DNA of 62,283 nucleotides from Candidatus Aenigmatarchaeota archaeon (GTDB taxonomy: Archaea; Aenigmatarchaeota; Aenigmatarchaeia; CG10238-14): assembly GCA_018920365.1 (NCBI GenBank), contig JAHLMM010000002.1:1-62283 (forward strand), given 5' to 3'. The notes under the pieces are model-generated. The model made no database searches, was not told the origin of the DNA, and worked only from the letters and a program-made list of their open reading frames with translations. This document shows, piece by piece, positions 30,614-40,315 of the stretch; within the stretch, counting starts at the first letter, position 1, and each line of letters opens with the position of its first letter. The translations under genes were made by a program, and so were the position numbers.

Positions 30614-31491
30614 ACAGAATACCCTTCCTTCCAATACCAATAGAAGTTGCAAAGAGATTGGCAAAACCATTTTACGGTATATCAAAGAAAATTTCAAAAT
30701 TATTTCCTGTTTTAAGCATTCAACTAGAAAGATGTGAAATGAAATCCGATGCAAATGAATATATATCAGTTGCTTTGTTTGCTTCTTTATTTTGGTTAAT
30801 ATTGACAATATTATCTTTTATAATAATATTTCAAGTTTCACAAATAGAAATCAATTTTGGCATTACTTTTTTTGTGTCTTTGTTTATTTCACTATCATCA
30901 TTTTCTTATATTCTGTTATATCCTAATCTTCTTGTAAGCAGAAAAATAAGAGAAATAGATAGAAATATACTATTTGCATTAAGGCATTTGCAAATACAAA
31001 TAAAGTCAGGTGTTACTTTGTTTGACAGCCTTGTTTCTGTAGCAAACGCAAATTATGGTGCTGTTTCAGAAGAATTTAAAAAGGCTATTAAAAAAATATC
31101 AACTGGTACTCCAGAAATAGATAGTTTAGAAGATCTGGCTGTAAAAAACCCTTCGCTTTATTTCAGAAGAGTCATATGGCAAATAGCAAATTCCATAAGA
31201 TCTGGCGCTGATTTAGGACAAACATTAGATTCTATGGTTTCGAGTCTGTCAAATGAAGAAAAAATAGCTATAAGAAAGTATGGCTCTCAGTTGAATCCGC
31301 TAGCTATGATGTATATGATGACTGCTGTTATAATACCAAATCTTGGTATAACCTTTATGCTTATTTTATCATCACTGACTGGATTGACAATTTCAGAACA
31401 AATGTTTTGGGTTATGTTATTTGGATTAGCTGTATTTCAATTTTCATTTATAGGAATGATAAAAAATAGAAGACCGGCGATGGATATATGA
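30601..31491 (+). CDS. TadB/TadC-type pilus platform protein (single T2SSF domain)
   Basis: ALRHLQIQIKSGVTLFDSL...WQIANSIRSGADLGQTLDSM; multiple TM. Confidence 0.82.
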   Translation: MVKMNRIPFLPIPIEVAKRLAKPFYGISKKISKLFPVLSIQLERCEMKSDANEYISVALFASLFWLILTILSFIIIFQVSQIEINFGITFFVSLFISLSSFSYILLYPNLLVSRKIREIDRNILFALRHLQIQIKSGVTLFDSLVSVANANYGAVSEEFKKAIKKISTGTPEIDSLEDLAVKNPSLYFRRVIWQIANSIRSGADLGQTLDSMVSSLSNEEKIAIRKYGSQLNPLAMMYMMTAVIIPNLGITFMLILSSLTGLTISEQMFWVMLFGLAVFQFSFIGMIKNRRPAMDI

Positions 31492-32474
31492 TAGGAATAT
31501 ACAGATCAATTTACAAGATATTGCCTAAATTTTACAGAGAATGGGTTAGAAAATACCTTGTATATGCCAATTTTCAAATAAATCATGAAAAATATGCAGG
31601 GTTTTCGGTTTTGTATGGCTTGATTCTCTTTGCAACTATTTTATCTTTGTTCAAAATCATGGAATTGCCATCAAAAACAGGTTTTATAGTTGCTTTATCC
31701 GTATTAATAATATTTGAGTTTTTTATGCATGGTATATTGATATTAATTTCCGAAAGCAGAGCAAATTTTGCAGACGAAATTTTACCAGATGTATTGAATC
31801 TACTTTCATCAAACATAAGATCTGGGTTAACTCCTGACAAGGCTTTGATGCTTACAGCAAGACCAGAATTTGGTCCTTTAGAAGAAGAGATAAAAAGAGC
31901 TGCCAAAAAAACCCTTTCAGGTGAATCAATAGAAGAAGCTATAAAAATAATTCCTGAAAGAATAAATTCAAAAATTCTGGAAAGAACTGTAATGCTTTTG
32001 TCAGAGGGTATGGCCAAAGGCGGTAGCCTTCAAGGGTTGCTTGATGGTTTGGCTAATGATATAAGAGAATCAAGAATGCTTAAAAAAGAAATAGCAGCTC
32101 AGGTCATGGTTTATGCAATATTCATATTTTTTGCTGTTTCGATAGCAGCACCAATATTAATGGCTACATCAAATCACTTAATAGAGGTTATGAGCAAAAT
32201 AAGCTCTAATATAAATATAGGTGACGTAAGTATACCGTCTCAAATGCCTTTGAAAATACAAAAAATCAGCGTAAATAAAACATTCATGTTGAGTTATTCC
32301 TTAGCATCCTTAACAATTACATCCATTTTTGGTGGAATTCTAATAGGGCTTATAAGGGAAGGGACAGAAAAAGCTGGAGTAAAATATATACCTGTTATGT
32401 TTGCTATAAGTATAGGCATATTTTTAATAAGTAAAATAATACTTTTGAAAGTGTTTGCTATAGGTTTGGCTTAA
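31488..32474 (+). CDS. TadB/TadC-type pilus platform protein (second, single T2SSF domain)
   Basis: PDVLNLLSSNIRSGLTPDKAL...LLSEGMAKGGSLQGLLDGLANDIRE; multiple TM. Confidence 0.82.
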   Translation: MIGIYRSIYKILPKFYREWVRKYLVYANFQINHEKYAGFSVLYGLILFATILSLFKIMELPSKTGFIVALSVLIIFEFFMHGILILISESRANFADEILPDVLNLLSSNIRSGLTPDKALMLTARPEFGPLEEEIKRAAKKTLSGESIEEAIKIIPERINSKILERTVMLLSEGMAKGGSLQGLLDGLANDIRESRMLKKEIAAQVMVYAIFIFFAVSIAAPILMATSNHLIEVMSKISSNINIGDVSIPSQMPLKIQKISVNKTFMLSYSLASLTITSIFGGILIGLIREGTEKAGVKYIPVMFAISIGIFLISKIILLKVFAIGLA

Positions 32475-32518
32475 TTTTAAATTGTAAAAAACCGATTTTA
32501 ACATATATAGCTCGAGCA

Positions 32519-34597
32519 GTGATTATGGTGAAAAGGCAGAAGAATTTATCTAATGTTTTCAGCAAAGTAGCATCTATAGAGAAAAAATTGAAAAAAATTG
32601 AAAAAACTGTTTCTATTGTGGATAAATACATTAATCTTAATGACAAAAAATTAAGTCAGACTAGCAATGAAATAACAACTCTTAATGACAGAATTGAAAT
32701 ATTGAAAAAAGAGTTTAGTGAACTGAAAAAGGAGATTGACAGTCATTTAAAAGATAGGTTTAATGAAAATAGGAAAGATATCAGGGATTATATTGAAAAA
32801 ACAATGGAAATTGTAAATGAAAAAATTGATGATATTCAAGAAGAAATGGAAGAATTTAACAAAAAAATAATAGGTGCTACAGAAGTTGTTCATGAAAATA
32901 TTTTTGAATTTGACAAAAAATTGGAGCAAAGATTGATAGATTTTAATGAATTAAAGGTTGATAGAGTCACATTTGATGAAACAGTCAACAACATTAATTC
33001 AAGCATAACAGAAACAACAAATCTCATAGATGGAATGAGAAAAGAAATACTTTACTTGTTCGAAACTTTTAATAACAAAGTAGATTTAATAAATGAAGAT
33101 CTTGGTAAAAAACTTCAAACAAATGTTGATCTATTGGAAGAAAAAATAGCTGCAAACATTCTCGACGTCAATAAAGAAATAAAAGATCTTGAATCTAAAA
33201 TTGAGGTAAAATTGGAGAAAACTGACTATGAATTTGACTCAAAACTGTCAAAGCTAAATCAGGATTTAATAGCAAAAATGGATGATAATACTGGCTATCT
33301 GAACAATTTATTCAATCTTATGCAGTCTAGATTAGATAGTGTAGAGAAAAGTTACTCGGCAAAAATTGCTGAAATGGAAAAAGAGATAACAGATTTTGAG
33401 GACAATTTGAAAAAGCAAACAGAGAATACACTAAGAACAAACCAATCAGATAATGTATCAAAATTAAATGAAATGAAAAAGTATCTTGACGATAAGATAA
33501 TTGCTTTTCAAACAGAGCTTGACATGTTAAGTGATGAATATAAGAATATTGAAAATTTGATGAAAAGCTTTGGATCTAATTTGGCTTCTTTTGATAAAAG
33601 AATTACAGAGATGAATGATAGATTTCATATGAGAATGTCTGAAATTAAAGAATTCATAAACGAAAAGATAAACGCGTTCCAAGATGTAAGTACTCAAAGA
33701 ATTGACGATTTAAGCGGCTTTGTTGATACAAAAATTTCAAGTTTTGAAAGTCAATTAAAAGATTTACAAAACGAAAAGTTGGAAAAGTTGTCAACTTCAG
33801 AAAGTAAACTATCTAACTTAGAGTTTAAAGTAAATTCCATATCAGATGAGAATAGAATAATGCATGAAAATATAATGAATATAATAAAATATTACTCCAA
33901 AATAAAAGAAGATTTAAATAGAAAAACAGATTTGCTTTCTAATGATGTTAGGAAAGATTTAGCAAGTATACATGAAAATTTTGAAAAAAGATTTGATGAA
34001 AAAATCAAAGATTTGATAAAAGATTCATCTGAAAAAGAACAAATCAAAGACAAGATAAATTATATAACAGAAAGATTGAAGCATTTAGAGGATATATCAA
34101 AAAATATACCTAAATCAGAGAATGTTTTCAATGAAATAAGTTCAATAAAGGAATGGATGAAAAAAATAGATAGTTATATAGAATTGTCAGAAAAGGAAAA
34201 GATGGAGATTAACGAGAAAATGTCAAGACTTGCTAAATATTTTGATTCATATAGCGGTGTCTTAGCTAAAAAAGACGATTTGGATAATTCTCTGAAAAGG
34301 ATTGAATCAATAGAAAATAAAATTAATAGTTTGTTATCGCAAATAAACAATTTGTCTATCAAAGTAATTGAAAATGAAAAGAAAATTGAATCAATAGAAT
34401 CGTTTAAATCTAGCAAATTTGAAAAACAAGTTCAAGAAATGAAAGCTTTAAAAGATATGACAGAGCATTTGTTAGAGAAGACAAGGCATGAAGTAAGTGA
34501 TTTAAAGAAGGAAATTGAAATTAAGAAAGCAAAAGAAGAAATGGAAGAAGAAGTTTTCTTCAAAACCTTGATGGAGAGGATAAAGAATGAAAAGTAA
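32519..34597 (+). CDS. Long cytoplasmic coiled-coil protein in pilus operon
   Basis: 692 aa, almost entirely heptad-like charged sequence; no signal peptide or TM seen. Confidence 0.75.
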   Translation: MIMVKRQKNLSNVFSKVASIEKKLKKIEKTVSIVDKYINLNDKKLSQTSNEITTLNDRIEILKKEFSELKKEIDSHLKDRFNENRKDIRDYIEKTMEIVNEKIDDIQEEMEEFNKKIIGATEVVHENIFEFDKKLEQRLIDFNELKVDRVTFDETVNNINSSITETTNLIDGMRKEILYLFETFNNKVDLINEDLGKKLQTNVDLLEEKIAANILDVNKEIKDLESKIEVKLEKTDYEFDSKLSKLNQDLIAKMDDNTGYLNNLFNLMQSRLDSVEKSYSAKIAEMEKEITDFEDNLKKQTENTLRTNQSDNVSKLNEMKKYLDDKIIAFQTELDMLSDEYKNIENLMKSFGSNLASFDKRITEMNDRFHMRMSEIKEFINEKINAFQDVSTQRIDDLSGFVDTKISSFESQLKDLQNEKLEKLSTSESKLSNLEFKVNSISDENRIMHENIMNIIKYYSKIKEDLNRKTDLLSNDVRKDLASIHENFEKRFDEKIKDLIKDSSEKEQIKDKINYITERLKHLEDISKNIPKSENVFNEISSIKEWMKKIDSYIELSEKEKMEINEKMSRLAKYFDSYSGVLAKKDDLDNSLKRIESIENKINSLLSQINNLSIKVIENEKKIESIESFKSSKFEKQVQEMKALKDMTEHLLEKTRHEVSDLKKEIEIKKAKEEMEEEVFFKTLMERIKNEK

Positions 34598-35291
34598 AGT
34601 TTATGAAACAATAGTGGAAATGCTAAACGAGATTAAAAAAAACAATTCTGAAGAATTGAAAAAGTTAAGCTCAATTACAAACCATTTATCTAAAGAAATT
34701 GAATCGCATAAAACTACTTTTCAACAAATAAACAGCAAAGTTTTAAGGTTAGAGCAAGAGATAGACAGTTTGAAAAAAGCAAAAGAAACTCAAGATAATC
34801 ACAAAAAAGTCTTATCTAACATAGTTTATGACTTTGAAAACATGAAAAACAAACTGGAAAGGCAAATATCACTAGTTGAAAATAAAACAATCATACTAGA
34901 AAGTAAAATTAACATGAATAAAGGTAAACAATTTGACATTACACCTCTAATTAATTCTGTCAATGAGCTAAAAGATGTGATGAGTTTAAATATGAAAGCA
35001 ATGAATGCAAAAATAAATGAAGTTTTCAAAAGATATGAATCAATTGAAATAAGACAAAAAATAATTGAAAAACTTTTAGACATTTCAACATCGGCTGACG
35101 AAATAAACATAAGAAAAGGTTTGGATGAATTGTCTGAATTGACGAAAAAACTTAAAGATCTTGATAATTTTGACGAAAAACTTCAACAAACCATTTATAA
35201 ATATTTGGATTCTGTTGCATTTTACATGCAATCAAATGGTCTTGAAGAAATAGCAAATTTTTTAAGAGATAAAAGGACTGAAATAGTGTAA
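34587..35291 (+). CDS. Second coiled-coil protein in pilus operon
   Basis: 234 aa, overlaps preceding ORF by 11 nt; heptad-like. Confidence 0.75.
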   Translation: MKSKVYETIVEMLNEIKKNNSEELKKLSSITNHLSKEIESHKTTFQQINSKVLRLEQEIDSLKKAKETQDNHKKVLSNIVYDFENMKNKLERQISLVENKTIILESKINMNKGKQFDITPLINSVNELKDVMSLNMKAMNAKINEVFKRYESIEIRQKIIEKLLDISTSADEINIRKGLDELSELTKKLKDLDNFDEKLQQTIYKYLDSVAFYMQSNGLEEIANFLRDKRTEIV

Positions 35292-35317
35292 CTATCACTA
35301 GATAGTTACTTTTTTTT
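35288..35317 (+). terminator. Hairpin plus T-tract terminator-like element
   Basis: GTAACTATC-ACTA-GATAGTTAC perfect 9-bp stem followed by T8. Confidence 0.7.
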
Positions 35318-35368
35318 GAAATATTTATTAATCAGAAAATTTAATTATAATCTATTGGAGGGTTTTAG

Positions 35369-35779
35369 ATGAAGAGAAAAGCACAATCTGCAATGGAATA
35401 TTTAATGACATATGGCTGGGCAATAATAATACTAGTAGTAGTCGTCGGTGCACTCTATGTAATGGGTGTATTTAAGACAGGAACAACAGTAGCATGTAGC
35501 AATCCTTGCTTTGGTTCTCAGTTTACATACAATGATCACAATCAAGACACACTTGTATTAACCAATGGTCCAAGAAGAATCCAAATTCAAAGCATTGAAG
35601 GCATTCCACAATCAGGTAGTCCACAATCATTGTCATCTGATGTGAATGATGTGGAAGCAGGAGGAAAAATAAGAATAACAATAACACCTATAACATCAAG
35701 ACCATTAACAGTTAACATAACATATCTAGATGTAGACAGCCAATTATCACACTGGGAAGCAGGTGTGTTGAGAAAGTAA
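35369..35779 (+). CDS. Major archaeal pilin (class III signal peptide)
   Basis: MKRKAQSAMEYLMTYGWAIIILVVVVGALYVMGVF; strong GGAGG ribosome binding site upstream. Confidence 0.9.
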   Translation: MKRKAQSAMEYLMTYGWAIIILVVVVGALYVMGVFKTGTTVACSNPCFGSQFTYNDHNQDTLVLTNGPRRIQIQSIEGIPQSGSPQSLSSDVNDVEAGGKIRITITPITSRPLTVNITYLDVDSQLSHWEAGVLRK

Positions 35780-35796
35780 TTTTTTCTTTTTTTGTT

Positions 35797-37290
35797 TTAT
35801 TTAAATGCTTCCAAATCTTTTTTATTTAAATTTTTCTTTAGATTATATTCTAAAACTGCTTTTTCAAAGTTAGCCTCTTCAGCAGAAACTCTACTTTTTC
35901 TTTGACGAACCTTCATCATCACTGGAAAGTTGACAGCTTCGCCGACAATCAAAGATTCTCCTGTTTTTAACCCTGGTAGTGTTTTTAGCAAATCGCCTGT
36001 CATGCCTTCAGAGCTTTTTCCTATATGATCTATATCATACGGATTAACAACTCTTAATATTATGTGAGTGTTGCATTGTGATAAAGCAGTCGTACTTAGA
36101 TGAATAGGTCTTTGGGAAACAAGCATCAATGATGCGTGAAACTTTCTGCCTTCTCTCGCTATCGTCTCAATTATATTTTTAGAAATTGCACCTTCTCTCT
36201 TAACACCTTCTGGACAAAATTGATGAGCTTCTTCAATAACAAGCAAAAAAGGTGGTATTCTTCCCTTTCTCCTCTCTGAAAAAAGTCTTCTTGAAAAATA
36301 TGTTGCTATTATTTGTTTTTCATTCAAGTGTGTAAATTCTGACAAATCTATTATACTTAGTTGACCTTGCCTGGCTAAAACATCTATTGATGGTCTTGTG
36401 TATTTGGAAAATATATTCATATTCTTTAGAGAATAAAGCCACCCAAGCAAACTTTCTTTTGTACTACTTTTAACATCACTAGATTCTAGCTCAGCTATTA
36501 TCTCATCAAAGTCATAATTTTCTGTCTTCATGTTTTTTAGTATTTTTTCAAGCTCTCTTTTTTGAGCAGAACTAAAATCTGAAATAAATTCTGATATTTG
36601 ATTGACGCCTAAACTTGATACACCTATAGCTATGTTTTGTTCATCAAACACTTTTGTATATCTACTATAAAAAGAATCATTTTGAAATTTTTTATATTCG
36701 CCGTGCGGGTCAATGACTATTATCGCTGGTTTTCCTAATTCATCCCTTCTGTCTAATAGCTCTTCAATGAGAACGCTAACAAGATGGCTTTTTCCAGCAC
36801 CTGACATAGCCAATATAGCTGTGTGTTTTTGTAAAAGTCTTGTCATATTTAATTTTACTTCAAGATCATGAAAGCTTAGTCTGCCTAAAGTCAAACCACT
36901 ACTAAAATCAAACCCTAAAAATTTTGACAAGATGTTTGTATCTGCTTCTTCAACTTTGATTCCAGGAGACGGTGGAAATGTTAATCTTTCTATTGAATCT
37001 TGGTTAAAATGACCTAGAATTGTACAATTTGCTACAAGATACTCCCATCTTTCAGTTGGGAATGCAATATTTATTGGGTTGCCTGATTTTTCATATTCTA
37101 TGACAGTATCAGCCCTTTCAAAATACCTATTTGTCTTGTATATCTCATCGATTCTTGCTATAATATATCCATTTTCATGTTTTATTTGAACGAACTGGCC
37201 TTTCTTTACAGAATTATCATTTATAACAAAATCAAAATTCATTGTAGTAGGCCCATTTTCATTAGATATTATAATTCCTAAAATTTTCAT
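35797..37290 (-). CDS. herA: HerA-like bipolar DNA translocase/helicase
   Basis: AILAMSGAGKSHLVSVLIEELL, PAIIVIDPHGEY, LVIEEAHQFCPEG, SQRP; start corrected to ATG at 37290 (MKILGIIIS). Confidence 0.9.
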   Translation of the reverse strand: MKILGIIISNENGPTTMNFDFVINDNSVKKGQFVQIKHENGYIIARIDEIYKTNRYFERADTVIEYEKSGNPINIAFPTERWEYLVANCTILGHFNQDSIERLTFPPSPGIKVEEADTNILSKFLGFDFSSGLTLGRLSFHDLEVKLNMTRLLQKHTAILAMSGAGKSHLVSVLIEELLDRRDELGKPAIIVIDPHGEYKKFQNDSFYSRYTKVFDEQNIAIGVSSLGVNQISEFISDFSSAQKRELEKILKNMKTENYDFDEIIAELESSDVKSSTKESLLGWLYSLKNMNIFSKYTRPSIDVLARQGQLSIIDLSEFTHLNEKQIIATYFSRRLFSERRKGRIPPFLLVIEEAHQFCPEGVKREGAISKNIIETIAREGRKFHASLMLVSQRPIHLSTTALSQCNTHIILRVVNPYDIDHIGKSSEGMTGDLLKTLPGLKTGESLIVGEAVNFPVMMKVRQRKSRVSAEEANFEKAVLEYNLKKNLNKKDLEAFK

Positions 37291-37336
37291 AAAATAATTA
37301 ATGTTATAAACAAATAAATTGTTAAGAGTTGTTTTT

Positions 37337-38092
37337 ATGGAGCCGAAATTTGTTTTAAATGAGCCTGTTTTGTATATAGAAAAAATTAAATCAATAGTTA
37401 TAGCTGATTTACATATAGGCATAGAATATGAACTTGCGAAAAATGGGATAAAAATACCCAAGCAGACAAATTTAATGATAAAAAAGATAAAAAGTGTAAT
37501 AGAAAAGACAAAAACAAAAAAACTGATAATACTAGGCGACATAAAACATCAAGTGCCTGGTATAAATTTTTTTGAGCAAAAAGAGATACCAGAATTCTTT
37601 GAACAGCTAAAATCATTTTGCTCGATAAAAATATGTTTGGGAAATCATGACACTTTTATTAAAGAGTTAATACCTGAAGGTATAGAAATATATGATTCAA
37701 AAGGTTTTGTTTTAAATGGGTATGGGTTTTTTCATGGTCATGCGTGGCCAGATAAAAAGCTTTTAAAATGTAAATGGATCATAACAAGTCACATACATCC
37801 AACTTTGCTTTTCACTGACAAGTTTGGTCACAGAATAATAGAACCTGTGTGGATAAAATGTTTGATAGATAAAAGAAAAATAAAAGAAAAATATGGAATT
37901 GATAAAAAATATGAAACAAAAATGATAATTTTGCCAGCATTTAACAAGATTTTGAGTGGATCTAATATAAATGTTTTGAACATAAAATATGATTTCATAG
38001 AACCTTTGATGATAGATATGATAAATAAAGATAGATGCGAATTATATTTGTTAGATGGCACTTTTATCGGTAAATTAAGTGATATGAAATGA
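37337..38092 (+). CDS. Metallophosphoesterase (COG1407-like)
   Basis: VIADLHIGIE, ILGDIKH, CLGNHD, FFHGHAWP; start at ATG 37337. Confidence 0.82.
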   Translation: MEPKFVLNEPVLYIEKIKSIVIADLHIGIEYELAKNGIKIPKQTNLMIKKIKSVIEKTKTKKLIILGDIKHQVPGINFFEQKEIPEFFEQLKSFCSIKICLGNHDTFIKELIPEGIEIYDSKGFVLNGYGFFHGHAWPDKKLLKCKWIITSHIHPTLLFTDKFGHRIIEPVWIKCLIDKRKIKEKYGIDKKYETKMIILPAFNKILSGSNINVLNIKYDFIEPLMIDMINKDRCELYLLDGTFIGKLSDMK

Positions 38093-38511
38093 AGAGTGTG
38101 CAAGCCGTAATTTATGATAATAAAGAAAAAGAATATTTGTTGATAAAAAGAAGAGGTTATAACGATACAAAATATCTCTGGAGACTAGTAAAAGGTAGAA
38201 TAGAAAATAATGAAGATGAAGTAAATGCGTTAAAAAGAGAAGTAAACGAAGAGACTGGGCTTGAAAAAATAGATATAATCAAAAAAATTTGGGAGTATTA
38301 TTATACTTCTAAAGAATATGGAAAAACTCATGTTTCATCATTTCTTGTCTTTGCTAACAGCAAACAAAAACTTGAAAAGAAAGACGTAAATGAAGATATA
38401 AAGGATTATAAATGGGTTAATTATAAAAATGCAATAAAAATGTTGTTTTTTGAAGAAGAAAAAGAATGTATAAAAAAAGCAGAAGAACTAAACCATACCC
38501 CAATCTCTTAA
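38089..38511 (+). CDS. Nudix hydrolase
   Basis: GRIENNEDEVNALKREVNEETGLEK matches Gx5Ex7REUxEExGU. Confidence 0.88.
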   Translation: MKSVQAVIYDNKEKEYLLIKRRGYNDTKYLWRLVKGRIENNEDEVNALKREVNEETGLEKIDIIKKIWEYYYTSKEYGKTHVSSFLVFANSKQKLEKKDVNEDIKDYKWVNYKNAIKMLFFEEEKECIKKAEELNHTPIS

Positions 38512-40269
38512 AAGTTGTTTTTCATCATCCTGAAGTTTATCCCAAACCTCTGTTAAAATTTTCAAGTTGTGAGGAGTTATTACACTTATCAATATATCTC
38601 CTTCTTCAATCTGTCTACCAACTGTTGGTTCATCCATTGATATTGCTGCCTTGTCTCCTGTCTTTATTTGATTAACATTTTTTCCATCTTTTTGTATTTG
38701 TTTTATCTTTCCTACATCTCTTTTGTCTTCATGACAAACTGGAGTATTTACCTTCAAAACTCCTGCTAAGACTTCTACTCCAACTATTGCCGGCTGCCTG
38801 TTTCTAAAAACAAAACCTGGTATTATTCTTATTTTTGCTGGTCTTATTGCAGATTCTAGTTTTTCAGTTTTTTCTCTTTCCTTTTTATCATCTCTCCATT
38901 TTTTATAATCCTCGACAATTCTATATATTATATTGTTCTTGAACACAGGAATTTTCTTATCCCGAACAATATCTTCAGCTTCTTGTAAAAGATCTACATT
39001 AAAGCATAATATAACCTTTTTTTCAGGATCCTTGACAACGTCTATTTCAACAACATCTTGTTTTGTCACATGGCCTATTTCTGCTTTTTTTATTGGTATT
39101 TGATTGTCTGTTAATATTTTGACTAGAGCTTCTAAACTACCAATAGTGTCCGCTTTAGCCAGAACACCATCTATGTCCTTGTTAAATTCAACTATATCTA
39201 TTTCTTGTTCTATAATCTTTTTTGCTTCTTCTATTTCAGCTTCATCAGAAACACAAATGATAGGACTGCCTGCTATAGCATTATCTAAGCCAGGAGCCGC
39301 AATTTTTATACCTGCTGCTGCAGAAACTTGCTTGACAAAATCAAACTTTTTCTCCATTCTCAACTCTTTTAATTCTGGTGGTCTCAATAAAGCTTTGATT
39401 TTTGTGACTATACATCCATTTTTGCTACCAACAATTAAAGTATCTCCGACACTTATCGATCCATCATAAATTATTGCGTCAATTGTTGCTCCTAAACCTT
39501 TAACTTCTTTTACTTCAAGAACATTGCCCATGGCTTTATCTGACAATTCAAGTTTATCTTTCAAAAACCTTTGAGCCAAACCTGAAAGCATGACAAGCAA
39601 CTCTGAAATGCCTTCGCCAGTCTTGCCAGAACAAGGTACAATTGCAACTTGTTTTTTAAAATCTGTTATTCGATCGAATCTCTCGGCTTCAAATCCTCTC
39701 TCATAAAGTTGTGAAACTATGTTGTATATTTTTGCTTCTAGTTCATCTTGAACGCTGTCTGATTGATTTGTGAAACTATCTTTAAAGCAAGTTGTTTTGT
39801 TTTGTTTCCAACCATAAATTAAATCAACTTTGGTTGCTGCAACAATAAAAGGTGTTTTAAATTGTTTTAGAAATTCTAATGATTCATCTGTTTGCGGTTG
39901 AAAACCCTCATTTATGTCAACAACAAGTATTGCAAGATCTGCTACAGAACCCCCTCTTTTTCTTAGAGTGATAAACGCTTCATGACCTGGTGTATCAATG
40001 AAAAGCAAACCTGGTATAATTATATCTATATTTAATTTTGTCAAAAGATTACCGCATATACTCTTGATAACAGAAGATGGTACAAAACTAGCACCTATAT
40101 GTTGGGTTATCTGGCCTGGTTCAGCTGCATTTACAGTGCTACCTCTAATTGCGTCAAGAAGAGATGTTTTCCCATGGTCGACATTTTCGGTTAGCCGCTA
40201 TAAAGCAAACTAATGTCCGAGGACCGACACAATGGGTTGTCTTATTTTGCCTTCAATTATTTCCACCAC
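38488..40269 (-). CDS. infB: Translation initiation factor aIF5B, interrupted by a 30-nt candidate intron (exon 1 ~40215-40269, exon 2 38488-40184)
   Basis: Joined translation [54 protein letters not shown]...LFIDTPGHEAFITLRKRGGSVADLAILVVDI...ATKVDL; start codon uncertain (GTG 40269 or TTG 40281). The ORF track begins only at an internal TTG (40044). Confidence 0.9.
40185..40214 (-). other. Candidate archaeal bulge-helix-bulge intron in aIF5B
   Basis: ATTAGTTTGCTTTATAGCGGCTAACCGAAA; central helix UCGG/CCGA, 3-nt bulges ACA and AAA, inner stem UUAG(UU)/(GG)CUAA; removal restores GGACATGTCGAC = GHVD. Confidence 0.8.
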
Positions 40270-40315
40270 CTCTTTAAGCAATATAGATTTATTTTTAAAA
40301 AGTTATATAATATTC

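Noticed and set aside
37291-37542. ORF-track N-terminal extension of HerA
   Set aside because: Overlaps the opposite-strand phosphoesterase; HerA-like sequence starts at MKILGIII (37290).
40185-40214. In-frame TAG codons as pyrrolysine or recoding sites, or a simple pseudogene
   Set aside because: Readthrough would insert 10 extra residues inside an invariant P-loop. Exact restoration of GHVDHGKT plus the BHB-like fold and otherwise intact gene favour splicing. Sequencing error cannot be formally excluded.
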